From Xanthomonas sp. DAR 34887 (GTDB taxonomy: Bacteria > Pseudomonadota > Gammaproteobacteria > Xanthomonadales > Xanthomonadaceae), in contig NZ_CP162490.1 of assembly GCF_041245805.1 (NCBI RefSeq), positions 1,651,001 through 1,715,000 of the forward strand: a stretch of 64,000 nt of DNA, given 5' to 3'. Under the pieces are notes generated by a model. It was given only the letters and a program-made list of their open reading frames with translations. It did not search any database and was not told where the DNA came from. This document shows positions 28,912 through 38,152 of the stretch, in pieces. The position numbers and the translations under genes are program-made. Position 1 is the stretch's first letter; each line of letters starts with the position of its first letter.

Positions 28912-30627
28912 TCAAGCCAACCAGCGCTCGATGCCCTTGCGGTCGCGCGCCTGCAGCAGCTTTGCGCCACGCAAGCGCAGCGCCTGCAGGTCGGTGTCGC
29001 GGATCACCCGGCGCACTTCCAGCATCGTCGCCGGGTGCAGGCTGAACTCGCGCAGGCCCAGCGCCAGCAGCATCGGCGTCAGCGCCGGGTCGCCGGCGAT
29101 CTCGCCGCACACCGCCACCGGTTTGCCATGCGCCTGGCCGGTGGCGATGACCTGCGCGATCAGGCGCAGCACCGCCGGGTGCAGCGGCGAATACAGCTCG
29201 CCCAGCGCTTCGTTGTTGCGATCGGCGGCGAGCAGGTATTGCACCAGGTCGTTGGTGCCGATCGACAGGAAGTCGATGGCGTCGATGAAGGTGTCCAGCG
29301 CGATCGCCGCGGCCGGCACCTCGATCATCGCGCCGAGTTGCACCTGCTCGGCAATGACATGGCCCTCGCGGCGCAGTTGCGCGGCGATGCGCTTGAGATG
29401 CCGGCGCATCGCCATGATCTCCTCGCGTGCGCCGATCATCGGCACCAGCACGCGCACCGGACCGTAGCCGGATGCGCGCAGGATCGCGCGCAGTTGCGTG
29501 TCCGAGACCTTTGGCCGGGCCAGCGACAGGCGCACGCCGCGCAGGCCCAGTGCCGGGTTCTGCTCGTTGCTCATGGTCAGGCCGGTGCGGTCGGCCTTGT
29601 CCGCGCCCAGGTCCAGGGTGCGGATGGTCACCGGCCGCCCGCTCATGCCCAGCACCGCGTCGCGGTAGGTGCGGAACTGTTCTTCCTCGTCGGGCAGCGC
29701 GTCGCGCTGCAGGAACAGGAATTCGGTGCGGTACAGGCCCAGGCCGTCGGCGCCCAGCGCATGCGCGCGGGCCACGTCGTCGCGCGATTCGGCGTTGGCC
29801 AGCAACACGATGTCGACGCCGTCCACGGTGCGGCTGGGCTTGGAGCGCAGCTTGCCGAGGCCGCGTTGCAGCTTGGCCTGGTCGCGCACCCGGGTGCGAT
29901 AGTCGCGCAGATCGTCGGGCGTGGGCTCGACGATCACCGCGCCTTGCACGCCATCGACGATCAGCACGTCGCCGTCGTTGATCTTCTGCAGCGCATCGGC
30001 GACGCCGACCACCAGCGGCAGGTGCAGGCTGCGCGCCAGGATCGCGCTGTGCGACAGCGCGCTGCCGGCGCTGGTGACGATGCCGACCACGCCCTGCGCC
30101 TGCAATTGCGCCAGTTCCGACGGCGCCACGTTCTCGCACACCAGGATCTCGCCGGCCAGGCCGGCGCTGTCGGGCTGGCGCTTCTGCAGGAAGGCATGGA
30201 TGCGCCCGATCACATGGTCCAGGTCGTCCATGCGGCTTTTCAGGTAGGCGTCTTCCATGTCGTCGAACACGGTCGCCAGGCGGTCGCGTTGCAGGCGCAA
30301 GGCGTAGTCGGCGCTGTAGCGGCCGGTGCGGATCAGTTCGTCCAGGCCGTGCAGCAGTTCCGGATCGTCGAGCAGCAGCGCGTGCAGGTCGAGGAACTCG
30401 CCGACCTCCTTGGCCAGGGCGCCGTGCAGGCGCTGGCGCAGGCCGTGCATTTCCTCGCGCGCGGCGTTCACCGCCAGGTGCAGGCGCTCCAGTTCTTCGG
30501 GAATCTGCGCGGCGCCGATGCGTTGTTCGGCCACCTCCAGCGCATGCGGCAGGCGTACCCGCGCGCGGCCCAGCGCGTTGCCGCGCGAGGCGCCATGGCC
30601 GACGATGCGCAGGCTCACCGCGCGCAC
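28912..30627 (-). CDS. ptsI: phosphoenolpyruvate-protein phosphotransferase (PTS enzyme I)
   Basis: A 571-residue enzyme that takes phosphate from PEP and passes it to HPr. The phosphorylatable His193 is in SALSHSAILARSLHLP. The PEP-binding barrel shows LYRTEFLFLQRD and ILVPMIGAREE with the C-terminal catalytic Cys region VAVCGEIAGDP. Length equals E. coli EI (575). It lies 49 nt after the HPr gene. With no sugar-specific IIBC nearby the pathway looks regulatory. Confidence 0.95.
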   Translation of the reverse strand: MRAVSLRIVGHGASRGNALGRARVRLPHALEVAEQRIGAAQIPEELERLHLAVNAAREEMHGLRQRLHGALAKEVGEFLDLHALLLDDPELLHGLDELIRTGRYSADYALRLQRDRLATVFDDMEDAYLKSRMDDLDHVIGRIHAFLQKRQPDSAGLAGEILVCENVAPSELAQLQAQGVVGIVTSAGSALSHSAILARSLHLPLVVGVADALQKINDGDVLIVDGVQGAVIVEPTPDDLRDYRTRVRDQAKLQRGLGKLRSKPSRTVDGVDIVLLANAESRDDVARAHALGADGLGLYRTEFLFLQRDALPDEEEQFRTYRDAVLGMSGRPVTIRTLDLGADKADRTGLTMSNEQNPALGLRGVRLSLARPKVSDTQLRAILRASGYGPVRVLVPMIGAREEIMAMRRHLKRIAAQLRREGHVIAEQVQLGAMIEVPAAAIALDTFIDAIDFLSIGTNDLVQYLLAADRNNEALGELYSPLHPAVLRLIAQVIATGQAHGKPVAVCGEIAGDPALTPMLLALGLREFSLHPATMLEVRRVIRDTDLQALRLRGAKLLQARDRKGIERWLA

Positions 30628-30676
30628 CCGCGGCGGCGCGGCGGCGTGGTCGCCGACGGCGGCCGGCGCCGCATGC

Positions 30677-30946
30677 TCAGCTGTCCTCGTCGAAGCGCCG
30701 CTCGAACAGGCCGACCACGGCCTCCAGCGCGTCGGCTTCGTCGGCGCCGTCCACCCGCACCGTCACCGGCGTGCCCTGCGCGGCGGCCAGCAGCATCACG
30801 CCCATGATGCTCTTGGCGTTGACTTCGCGGCCCTTGGCCGCCAGCGTGGCGTTGCAACGGAACGAGGACAGCGTCTGCACCAGCTTGGCGGTCGCGCGCG
30901 CATGCAGGCCCAGTCGGTTGGATACGATGAGTTCGCGTTCAAGCAT
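30677..30946 (-). CDS. ptsH: phosphocarrier protein HPr
   Basis: An 89-residue phosphocarrier. His15 (RLGLHARATA) receives phosphate from EI, and Ser46 (NAKSIMGVM) is the expected target of the HPr kinase encoded nearby. It overlaps the EIIA gene upstream by 8 nt. It could be named NPr, since it works with EIIA-Ntr in the same block. Confidence 0.95.
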   Translation of the reverse strand: MLERELIVSNRLGLHARATAKLVQTLSSFRCNATLAAKGREVNAKSIMGVMLLAAAQGTPVTVRVDGADEADALEAVVGLFERRFDEDS

Positions 30947-31331
30947 CGTCGATCACCACTCCGTTGCGCGAGCCGGCGGCGGCGGTCGCGGGCAACTGGT
31001 CCAGCCCCTGTTCGGGGTAATTCATGATCCGCAGCAGCATCGGCAGGCTCAGCGCCGAGACGCGCCGCATCGGCGTGCCGAGACGAGCGAGTTTCGTCGC
31101 CAGGTTGCTCGGGCTGGCGCCATACAGATCGGTGACGACCAGTACGCCGTCGCCGCCGTCGACCCGCCGCAATGCCGCCGATGCCTGCGGCAGCAGCGCA
31201 TCCAGATCGGCATCGAGCGGGACTTCGAACGCTTCGGTCTTCAGCGGCAATTGCCGCAACAATCCGGTGGCCACGCTCAACAGCGACGCGCCCACACCGG
31301 GATGAGTAATCAGGAGAATGCCACAGGCCAT
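30939..31331 (-). CDS. mannose-family PTS EIIA protein
   Basis: A 130-residue EIIA-Man domain protein. The active site is His10 in ILLITHPGVGASLL, with VLVVTDLYGASPSN as the second conserved loop. No IIB, IIC or IID partners are present, so a regulatory role as a phosphate acceptor from HPr is likely. In related bacteria this orphan EIIA sits in the same rapZ-ptsH-ptsI context. Confidence 0.9.
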   Translation of the reverse strand: MACGILLITHPGVGASLLSVATGLLRQLPLKTEAFEVPLDADLDALLPQASAALRRVDGGDGVLVVTDLYGASPSNLATKLARLGTPMRRVSALSLPMLLRIMNYPEQGLDQLPATAAAGSRNGVVIDDA

Positions 31332-31383
31332 GGGAGAACGTTAACAGGTCGGGCAGGGGGCAGGGAATGGCTGGTTGTGGGGC

Positions 31384-31472
31384 CGGGATTCGGGATTGGG
31401 GATTGGGGATTGGCAAAAGCGGGAGCGGCTCTGGCGTTTGCGAATCCCCAATCCCGAATCCCCAATCCCGGC
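31384..31472. repeat. facing pair of G-rich/C-rich repeats between rapZ and EIIA
   Basis: Plus-strand GGGATTCGGGATTGGGG units (31384-31412) face their inverse (31441-31472), so the 89-nt block can fold as a cruciform or each strand as a quadruplex. The right half is in sense orientation 7 nt after the rapZ stop. Confidence 0.85.
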
Positions 31473-31478
31473 CTTCGA

Positions 31479-32357
31479 TCAATCCTGCTCGCGATGGAAC
31501 GTCGCCACTTCCGGCCAACCCTGCTCGCGCGCGTGGCGGGCCAGGCGTTCGGCCAGGTACACCGAGCGGTGCTTGCCGCCGGTGCAGCCGAAGGCGATGG
31601 TGACGTAGCTGCGGGTGTCGTTGCGCAGCCGCGGCAGCCAGGTGTCGAGCAGGTCGACGATCTGCGCGGTGTAGCGCTGCACGTCCGGTTGCGCGTCCAG
31701 GTAGTCGCGCACGCCACTGTCGCGGCCGGTCAGCGGCCGCAGTTCCGGATCCCAGTGCGGATTGGGCAGCACCCGCGCGTCGAACACGAAGTCGGCTTCG
31801 GCCGGAACCCCGCGCCTGTAGGCGAAGGACTCGAACAGCAACGACAGGCTGTTCTCGTTGGTCAGCGCGAACTCGGTGGTGACCCGCCGGCGCAGCTGAT
31901 GCACGTTGAGCGTGCTGGTGTCGATCACCGCATCGGCCTCGCGGCGCAGCGGTTCGGTGAGTGCGCGTTCGCGCTCGATCGCCTCCGGCAGCGACAGGCC
32001 CAGGTGCGACAGCGGATGCCGACGACGGGTGTCGGCGTAGCGCTTGATCAGCGCTTCGTCGGTGGCATCGAAGAACAGCAGCCGCGCGTCCAGGCCGAAC
32101 TGCGCCACCGCCTCGCGCCAGCGCGACAGCTGCGCCAGGTCGCTGTGGCGGCTGCGCACGTCGATGCCCACCGCCAGCTTGCCGGGGCCGACGTCGTCGC
32201 GCACCAGGCTCTTGACGAAGGCCGGCAGCAGTTCCACCGGCAGGTTGTCGACGCAGTAGTAGTCCAGGTCCTCGAAGGTCTTCAGCGCCACCGATTTGCC
32301 GGAGCCGGACAGGCCGCTGACGATCACCAGGGTGGAGGTGTTCGCCACCGCGTTCAT
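31479..32357 (-). CDS. rapZ: RNase adapter protein RapZ
   Basis: A 292-residue P-loop protein. Walker A GLSGSGKS is at residues 15-22, DLDYYCVDNLP follows, and the C-terminal GCTGGKHRSVYLAERLA loop is the amino-sugar/phosphate-binding part. In E. coli RapZ guides RNase E to a small RNA to control GlmS. The start ATG overlaps the hprK stop by 4 nt, indicating coupling. Confidence 0.95.
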   Translation of the reverse strand: MNAVANTSTLVIVSGLSGSGKSVALKTFEDLDYYCVDNLPVELLPAFVKSLVRDDVGPGKLAVGIDVRSRHSDLAQLSRWREAVAQFGLDARLLFFDATDEALIKRYADTRRRHPLSHLGLSLPEAIERERALTEPLRREADAVIDTSTLNVHQLRRRVTTEFALTNENSLSLLFESFAYRRGVPAEADFVFDARVLPNPHWDPELRPLTGRDSGVRDYLDAQPDVQRYTAQIVDLLDTWLPRLRNDTRSYVTIAFGCTGGKHRSVYLAERLARHAREQGWPEVATFHREQD

Positions 32358-33310
32358 GGTGTGCGCCGTTCCAGCAGGTTGCTGTGGCGGGCGATGAACA
32401 TCGCCGCCGGATCGATGCCCTTGGTGCGCAGGATGTGCAGGCGCGTGGCGGCCTCGGTCAGTACCGCCAGGTTGCGCCCGGGCATCACCGGCAGGGTGAT
32501 CAGCGGCACGTCCAGGTCCAGCACATGGCGGGTGCCGGAATCGCCGGTCAGACGCTCGTAGCCATGCGGGGTCGGTTCGGTCATGGGCCGGGTCAGGTGC
32601 ACGATCAGGCGAAGATACTTGTTCTTCTTTACAGCCGTGTCGCCGAACATATCGCGCACGTTGAGCACGCCCAGGCCGCGCACTTCCAGCAGGTCCTGCA
32701 GCAGTTCCGGGCAGGTGCCGTCGAGCACGTCGGGGGCGATCTGGGTGAACTCGGGGGCGTCGTCGGCCACCAGCCGATGGCCGCGGCTGAGCAGTTCCAG
32801 CGCCAGTTCGCTCTTGCCGGAGCCGGCCTCGCCGGTGATCAGCACGCCGATCGAGTAGATCTCCATGAACACCCCGTGCAGGATCACCCGCGGCGCCAGC
32901 GTGCGCGCCAGGTGATAGGACAGGTGGTTGAGCAGTTCGTGGCCGCGCTTGGGCGAGCCCCACAGCGGCGTGTCGGATTCGTCGGCGGCCGCGCGCAGGT
33001 CTTCGGGGCAGGACTGGTTCTTGGTGATCACCAGCGCCAGCGGCCGCACCTGCACGATCTTCTCGATGGTCTCCCAGCGCTGGCGCGAATCCAGCGAATC
33101 CAGCCAGGCCAATTCTTCGGTGCCGAGGATCTGCACCTTGTTCGGATAGATCGTATTGAGATAGCCGGCCAACGACGGGCGCCGCGACACCGCGTTGCCG
33201 GCTTCCAGCTCGCGGTGTTCGCCTTTTTGCCCGCCCAGCCAGCGCAGGCCGAGCCGGTCGCGTTGCTGGTCGAACAGTTCGCGGGCAGTGATGCTGGTAT
33301 TCATGCTCAT
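32354..33310 (-). CDS. hprK: HPr kinase/phosphorylase
   Basis: A 318-residue bifunctional enzyme that phosphorylates and dephosphorylates HPr on Ser46. Walker A GEAGSGKS spans 160-167, catalytic His145 lies in HGVFMEIYSIG, and the signature EVRGLGVLNVRDMFG is complete. The N-terminal domain (1-130) is full length. Its presence with HPr Ser46 means the HPr(Ser) switch is probably active here. Confidence 0.96.
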   Translation of the reverse strand: MSMNTSITARELFDQQRDRLGLRWLGGQKGEHRELEAGNAVSRRPSLAGYLNTIYPNKVQILGTEELAWLDSLDSRQRWETIEKIVQVRPLALVITKNQSCPEDLRAAADESDTPLWGSPKRGHELLNHLSYHLARTLAPRVILHGVFMEIYSIGVLITGEAGSGKSELALELLSRGHRLVADDAPEFTQIAPDVLDGTCPELLQDLLEVRGLGVLNVRDMFGDTAVKKNKYLRLIVHLTRPMTEPTPHGYERLTGDSGTRHVLDLDVPLITLPVMPGRNLAVLTEAATRLHILRTKGIDPAAMFIARHSNLLERRTP

Positions 33311-33762
33311 GCGGCGCTGGCCTGGGCAGCGCCGCCGAGCAGGTCGTGCAGCGCGGCAGCGTCGGGGGCGCGGCGCAGCGCCTCGCGGAAGCGCTCGTCG
33401 GAGAACTGTTCGGCCAGTTCCGACAGCAGCATCAGGTGTTGGTGGGTGTAGTGCGCCGGCACGGCCATCGCGAAGATCAGGTCGACCTGCGCGCCGTGGC
33501 CGTCGAAATCGATCGGTTGCTCCAGCCGCAACAAGGCGCCACGTGGTGCGTCGAGATGCGGGGCGCGGCCGTGCGGGATGGCGATGCCATGGCCGATGGC
33601 GGTGCTGCCGAGCTGTTCGCGCTCGCGCAGGCTGGCGAAGAGTTCGTCGAAGCCGGCCTGCGGACAGGCCAGCAGGCCGGCGGCGGTGCGCAGCAGGGTG
33701 TCGCGATCGGCGGCCGGCAGCACCTGGGTGCGGACGGCCGCCATTAGATCGGTCAAGGGCAT
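33307..33762 (-). CDS. ptsN: nitrogen PTS EIIA
   Basis: A 151-residue EIIA-Ntr. The phosphorylated His64 is in GHGIAIPHGRAP. It is a regulator rather than a sugar carrier and classically sits beside rpoN and hpf, as here. Overlaps hprK by 4 nt. Confidence 0.95.
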   Translation of the reverse strand: MPLTDLMAAVRTQVLPAADRDTLLRTAAGLLACPQAGFDELFASLREREQLGSTAIGHGIAIPHGRAPHLDAPRGALLRLEQPIDFDGHGAQVDLIFAMAVPAHYTHQHLMLLSELAEQFSDERFREALRRAPDAAALHDLLGGAAQASAA

Positions 33763-33784
33763 GGCAGGAGCAACGTGTGCGGGA

Positions 33785-34102
33785 TCACACGATATTGTCG
33801 CGCACCTCGGCGGCGTGGTGGTCCTGTTTCTTTTCCTTGTGCTTGATGATCAGCCGGTCGAGCTTGTCGGCGAGCAGGTCGATCGCCGCGTACATGGTCT
33901 GCGCGCTGGCATCGGCGTGCAGGGTGCGGCCGGGGACGTTGACGGTGGCTTCGACGTGGTGGTCGGGCTTGCGCAGCGCCAGCTGGGCGCGGACCTCGAT
34001 GGTTTCCTCGTAATGCCGCTTCAGCCGTTGCAACTTGGTCTCCACGTACTCGCGCAGGGCGGGGGTGACTTCGATCTGCTGGCCGTAGGTCTCGATACGC
34101 AT
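33785..34102 (-). CDS. hpf: short ribosome hibernation-promoting factor
   Basis: A 105-residue protein (E. coli HPF is 95) with the beta-alpha-beta fold sequence MRIETYGQQIEVTPALREYV and the basic stretch IIKHKEKKQDHH. It binds 30S subunits in stationary phase to form inactive dimers. Located 58 nt after rpoN. Confidence 0.94.
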   Translation of the reverse strand: MRIETYGQQIEVTPALREYVETKLQRLKRHYEETIEVRAQLALRKPDHHVEATVNVPGRTLHADASAQTMYAAIDLLADKLDRLIIKHKEKKQDHHAAEVRDNIV

Positions 34103-34159
34103 CGGATACTCCTTGGTTCGGGATTCACCTATGAACCATTGCCGCCTGCCGCCGACGCA

Positions 34160-35608
34160 TCAACCGATGCGGACGCGTTCGTGGGAGGCGGAAATGTTCA
34201 TGGCCTCACGATACTTCGCAACGGTGCGCCGCGCCACAGGCACGCCGGCGCCCTTCAGCAGGTCGGCCAGCTTGGCGTCAGAAAGCGGCTTGCGCGGGTT
34301 CTCGGCCTCGATCAGGCGCCGGATCATCGCCTGAATGGCGGTGCTGGAGGCTTCGCCGCCACTGTCGGTGTCGATGCCCGAGGCGAAGAAGGCGCGCAGC
34401 GGGATGGTGCCGCGCGGGGTGCGCACGTACTTGCGGGCGATGGCGCGGGAGATGGTGCTCTCGTGCAGGCCCAGTTCGCCGGCGATCTCGCGCAGAGTCA
34501 GCGGGCGCAGCGCCTGCTCGCCGAATTCGAGGAAGCCGGCCTGCTGGCGCAGCAGGCAGCGGGTCACCTTGAGCAGGGTCTCGCCGCGCGCCTCCAGGCT
34601 CTTCAGCAGCCAGCGCGCTTCCTGCAGCTGGCCGCGCAGGTAGCCGGCGTCGCTTTCGCCGCACTGGCGGATCAGTTGTTCGTAGCCGCGGTGGATGGTG
34701 ACCTTGGGCCGCGCGTGCCCGGCCAGCGCCGCATGCCAGACGCCGCGCTGGCGCCAGATCACGCAGTCGGGCACCACGTAGGTGTCGGCGCTGAGTTCGC
34801 CGACCTGCTTGCCCGGGCGCGGGTCCAGCGAGCGCAGCAGGTTGACTGCGGTCTCCACCGCCGAGGCCGGGCGCTTGAGTTCGTGGGCGATGCCGGCGAT
34901 GCCGCTGCGCGGCAGTTTCTCCAGCGGACCGTTGGCGATGGCGCGCGCCAGTTCCAGTCCGGGGGTGTCGGCGGGCAGCACGTCCAGCTGCAGGTTCAGG
35001 CATTCGCCCAGCGTGCGCGCGGCGATACCGACCGGGTCGAAGCGCTGGATCTGGTGCAGCACGGTGAGGATTTCCTCCTCCTCGGCGACAATGTCCGGCT
35101 GCAGGGTCTCGGCGATCGCGGCCAGCGGTTCGCGCAGGTAGCCGTCGTCGTCGAGCGCGTCGATCAGCGCCGCGCCGATGCTGCGGTCGCGCGGCGACAG
35201 GTGCGACAGATGCAACTGCCACAGCAGGTGGTCGATCAGCGTATCGGGATCGGCGACGCGCTCGGCGGCGCTGCCCATGTCGTCGTCGTCGTCGAAGGAA
35301 CCGCCGCTGCCGCTGCTCCAGGCCGGCTCGGCATCGGACCAGTCGTCGCCGTCGTGCTGCGGCACGTTGTCCAGCGTATCGCCGGCCGGCGGCGCGACCT
35401 CGGCCTCGCCTTCGGCACTGCCGGCGCCGCCCACATCGAGCGTGGGCGCGGCGTCTTCGGCCCATTCCAGCAGCGGATTGCTCTCCACCGCCTCGGCGAT
35501 CTCCACTTCCAGTTCGGCGCTGGACATCTGCAACAGCTTGATCGCCTGACGCAGTTGCGGCGTCATGACCAGATGCTGTCCCAGCGATGTCTGCAGCCGT
35601 GCTTTCAT
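34160..35608 (-). CDS. rpoN: RNA polymerase sigma-54 factor
   Basis: A 482-residue sigma factor. Region I is the Gln/Leu-rich MTPQLRQAIKLLQMSSAELE, region II is the very acidic DDDDDMGSAAE stretch, and the RpoN box ARRTVAKYREAM recognises the -24 element. It needs enhancer-binding ATPases encoded elsewhere. Start ATG 35608, 46 nt after lptB. Confidence 0.97.
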   Translation of the reverse strand: MKARLQTSLGQHLVMTPQLRQAIKLLQMSSAELEVEIAEAVESNPLLEWAEDAAPTLDVGGAGSAEGEAEVAPPAGDTLDNVPQHDGDDWSDAEPAWSSGSGGSFDDDDDMGSAAERVADPDTLIDHLLWQLHLSHLSPRDRSIGAALIDALDDDGYLREPLAAIAETLQPDIVAEEEEILTVLHQIQRFDPVGIAARTLGECLNLQLDVLPADTPGLELARAIANGPLEKLPRSGIAGIAHELKRPASAVETAVNLLRSLDPRPGKQVGELSADTYVVPDCVIWRQRGVWHAALAGHARPKVTIHRGYEQLIRQCGESDAGYLRGQLQEARWLLKSLEARGETLLKVTRCLLRQQAGFLEFGEQALRPLTLREIAGELGLHESTISRAIARKYVRTPRGTIPLRAFFASGIDTDSGGEASSTAIQAMIRRLIEAENPRKPLSDAKLADLLKGAGVPVARRTVAKYREAMNISASHERVRIG

Positions 35609-35654
35609 GCCTGTGCCGAACGAGGAGGGGGCGTATGGCGGGACGCCCGCGCGG

Positions 35655-36373
<719 letters not shown>

Positions 36374-36377
<4 letters not shown>

Positions 36378-36973
36378 TGGCCTCCTTGCTTGGCCGGGGT
36401 GGTGGGCTTGGCTGGCGTCGCGGCGGGCTTGGCGGCCGGTTTGGCCGCCGGTTTGGCGCCAGCGGCTGGAGCGCCGGCGGGCGCAGCGTTCTTCGGCTGG
36501 ATCACCGTGTGCACGCGGGTGCCGTCGCCGCCGCCCTGCATGTCGCCGGTCTTGGTGTTGTAGACCATGCGCTGACCGGCATTGGTGCCCTTGGGCGAGG
36601 TCATGCGGTAGTTGCCGGTCAACACCACCGTATCGGTGCCGACCTTGTAGTCGATGTTGTCGGCCACGGCATCCATCGGCGAGCCGTCGTCCAGTTCCTG
36701 CTTGAGCGTGGCCTGCTTGCCGACCAGCACGACGCGGTCGATGTCGCCATCCTTGCGGAACAGGTCGGCGGTGTCGGCATGGATTTCGAGCGTGCCCTGG
36801 ATGATGACGACATTGCCCGTGTAACGGATCTTGCCGTTGTCGTCGAGCATGTTGCCGCTCTGGCTGGCGGAGGTGATATCCATCGGCTGGTTGCGATCGG
36901 ACGACTTGGCCATCGCCAGGGCGGGCAGCAGCAGGGCGAGCAGCGCGAGCTTAGCGGGCAGCGTTCGGTTCAT
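36374..36973 (-). CDS. lptA: periplasmic LPS-bridge protein LptA
   Basis: A 199-residue protein. The signal peptide is residues 1-22 (LPALAMA). The OstA-type beta-jellyroll follows (MDITSASQSGN to MRMVYNTKTGDM). The last 45 residues are an unusual low-complexity Ala/Pro/Lys tail (AKPAAKPAAKPA) absent from E. coli LptA. It bridges LptC and LptD. Start overlaps the end of lptC by 23 nt. Confidence 0.93.
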
Positions 36974-37517
36974 AGCGTGTCTTGACCTGTGAAAGGAGCT
37001 TGTACTGCCGGGACTTCAAGTCGATCTCGAAGCCGACGCCGGACTGCATCATACCGGGCCGGGTCATGGTGACCGGGTCGGCGGTGCGCGCGGCGTTGGT
37101 CTGCGGGAAGACGTCCAGGCTCTGGGTACGGAAGGTGGTGGGCGGGATGCTGGGCACCTTGGGGCTGTCGCCGGCGACGTCGCCGCGCAGGCGCAGCTCG
37201 TTGCCGTCGGCGCTGACCCAGCCGGTCTTGCTGCGCATCTCCCAGTGCTGGCCGTTGGCGTCCGGCAGCAGGAACAGCGGGGTTTCGATCGCCATGGTCT
37301 GGTCGGCGCGGCTGCGTTCCATCTGCGGCGCGCGCAGGGTCATCGATTCCTTGCCCTGCTTGTCCAGCGCCACGATCTGGAAATCGTGCGCGATGTAGTC
37401 CGAGCGCGCCTCGGCGTCGGTTGTCGGCACCCGCTTGCTGCGCTGGTGCCAGGCCGACCAGCCGCTGACCACGGCCGCGACCAGCAACAGGCCGCCGAGA
37501 ACGGTACGCCAGTTCAT
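36951..37517 (-). CDS. lptC: LPS export protein LptC
   Basis: A 188-residue inner-membrane anchored protein with one helix (residues 5-21, VLGGLLLVAAVVSGW) and a periplasmic jellyroll that hands LPS to LptA. The ATG at 37517 overlaps the kdsC stop by 4 nt. Confidence 0.92.
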   Translation of the reverse strand: MNWRTVLGGLLLVAAVVSGWSAWHQRSKRVPTTDAEARSDYIAHDFQIVALDKQGKESMTLRAPQMERSRADQTMAIETPLFLLPDANGQHWEMRSKTGWVSADGNELRLRGDVAGDSPKVPSIPPTTFRTQSLDVFPQTNAARTADPVTMTRPGMMQSGVGFEIDLKSRQYKLLSQVKTRYEPNAAR

Positions 37518-38062
37518 GCGCCATGCTCCTGCAGCAGGGAGGGGACGTGGCCTTGCGCGGCCAGCAGCACGTCGCACAGCTCGCGTGCGGCGCCTTCGCC
37601 GCCGCGGGCGCGGGTCAGCCAGTGCACGTGCTCGGCGGTCCACGGATGCGCATTGGCCGGGGCCACCGCCAGCCCGACCACGCGCAGCGGCGCGAGATCC
37701 GGCAGATCGTCGCCCATGAAGCACACCTGGTCCAGGCTCAGCCCGCGCTCGTCGCACAGCGCCTGCACCCCGGCGCGCTTGTCCTTGACCCCGATCTGCA
37801 CCAGCAGGCCCAGTTCCTGGCCGCGCTTCTCCGCGGCCAGGCTGGGCCGCGCGGTGATCAGCGCCACTTCGATGCCGTGCCGCCGCAGCTGCACCAGGCC
37901 CTGGCCGTCGAGCACGTTGAACGCCTTGCTCTCGTTGCCGTCGCGGTCGTAGTACAGGCGGCCGTCGGTCAGCGTGCCGTCCACGTCGAAGCACGCCAGG
38001 CGGATCCGGGCGGCGCGGTCGATCAGGTCGGCGGGAAGGTCGGCCAGCGGGGAATAGGGCAT
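37514..38062 (-). CDS. kdsC: KDO-8-phosphate phosphatase KdsC
   Basis: A 182-residue HAD phosphatase that releases KDO from KDO-8-P. The nucleophile motif FDVDGTLTDG (Asp26, Asp28) and MGDDLPDLAPL are complete. It is next to the isomerase that starts the same pathway. Confidence 0.95.
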   Translation of the reverse strand: MPYSPLADLPADLIDRAARIRLACFDVDGTLTDGRLYYDRDGNESKAFNVLDGQGLVQLRRHGIEVALITARPSLAAEKRGQELGLLVQIGVKDKRAGVQALCDERGLSLDQVCFMGDDLPDLAPLRVVGLAVAPANAHPWTAEHVHWLTRARGGEGAARELCDVLLAAQGHVPSLLQEHGA

Positions 38063-38152
38063 GGTTCGCTATATCGGGACGGGGAGGCCGGCTTTCCAGC
38101 AGGCCAGGGCCAGCGGCGCAAGACGCCGGCAGCGGTGAACAAGTTCAGGCTG

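Noticed and set aside
31479..32963. 494-residue minus frame fusing upstream sequence to RapZ
   Set aside because: The extra N-terminal part is an out-of-frame reading of hprK; RapZ starts at 32357 with a 4-nt overlap.
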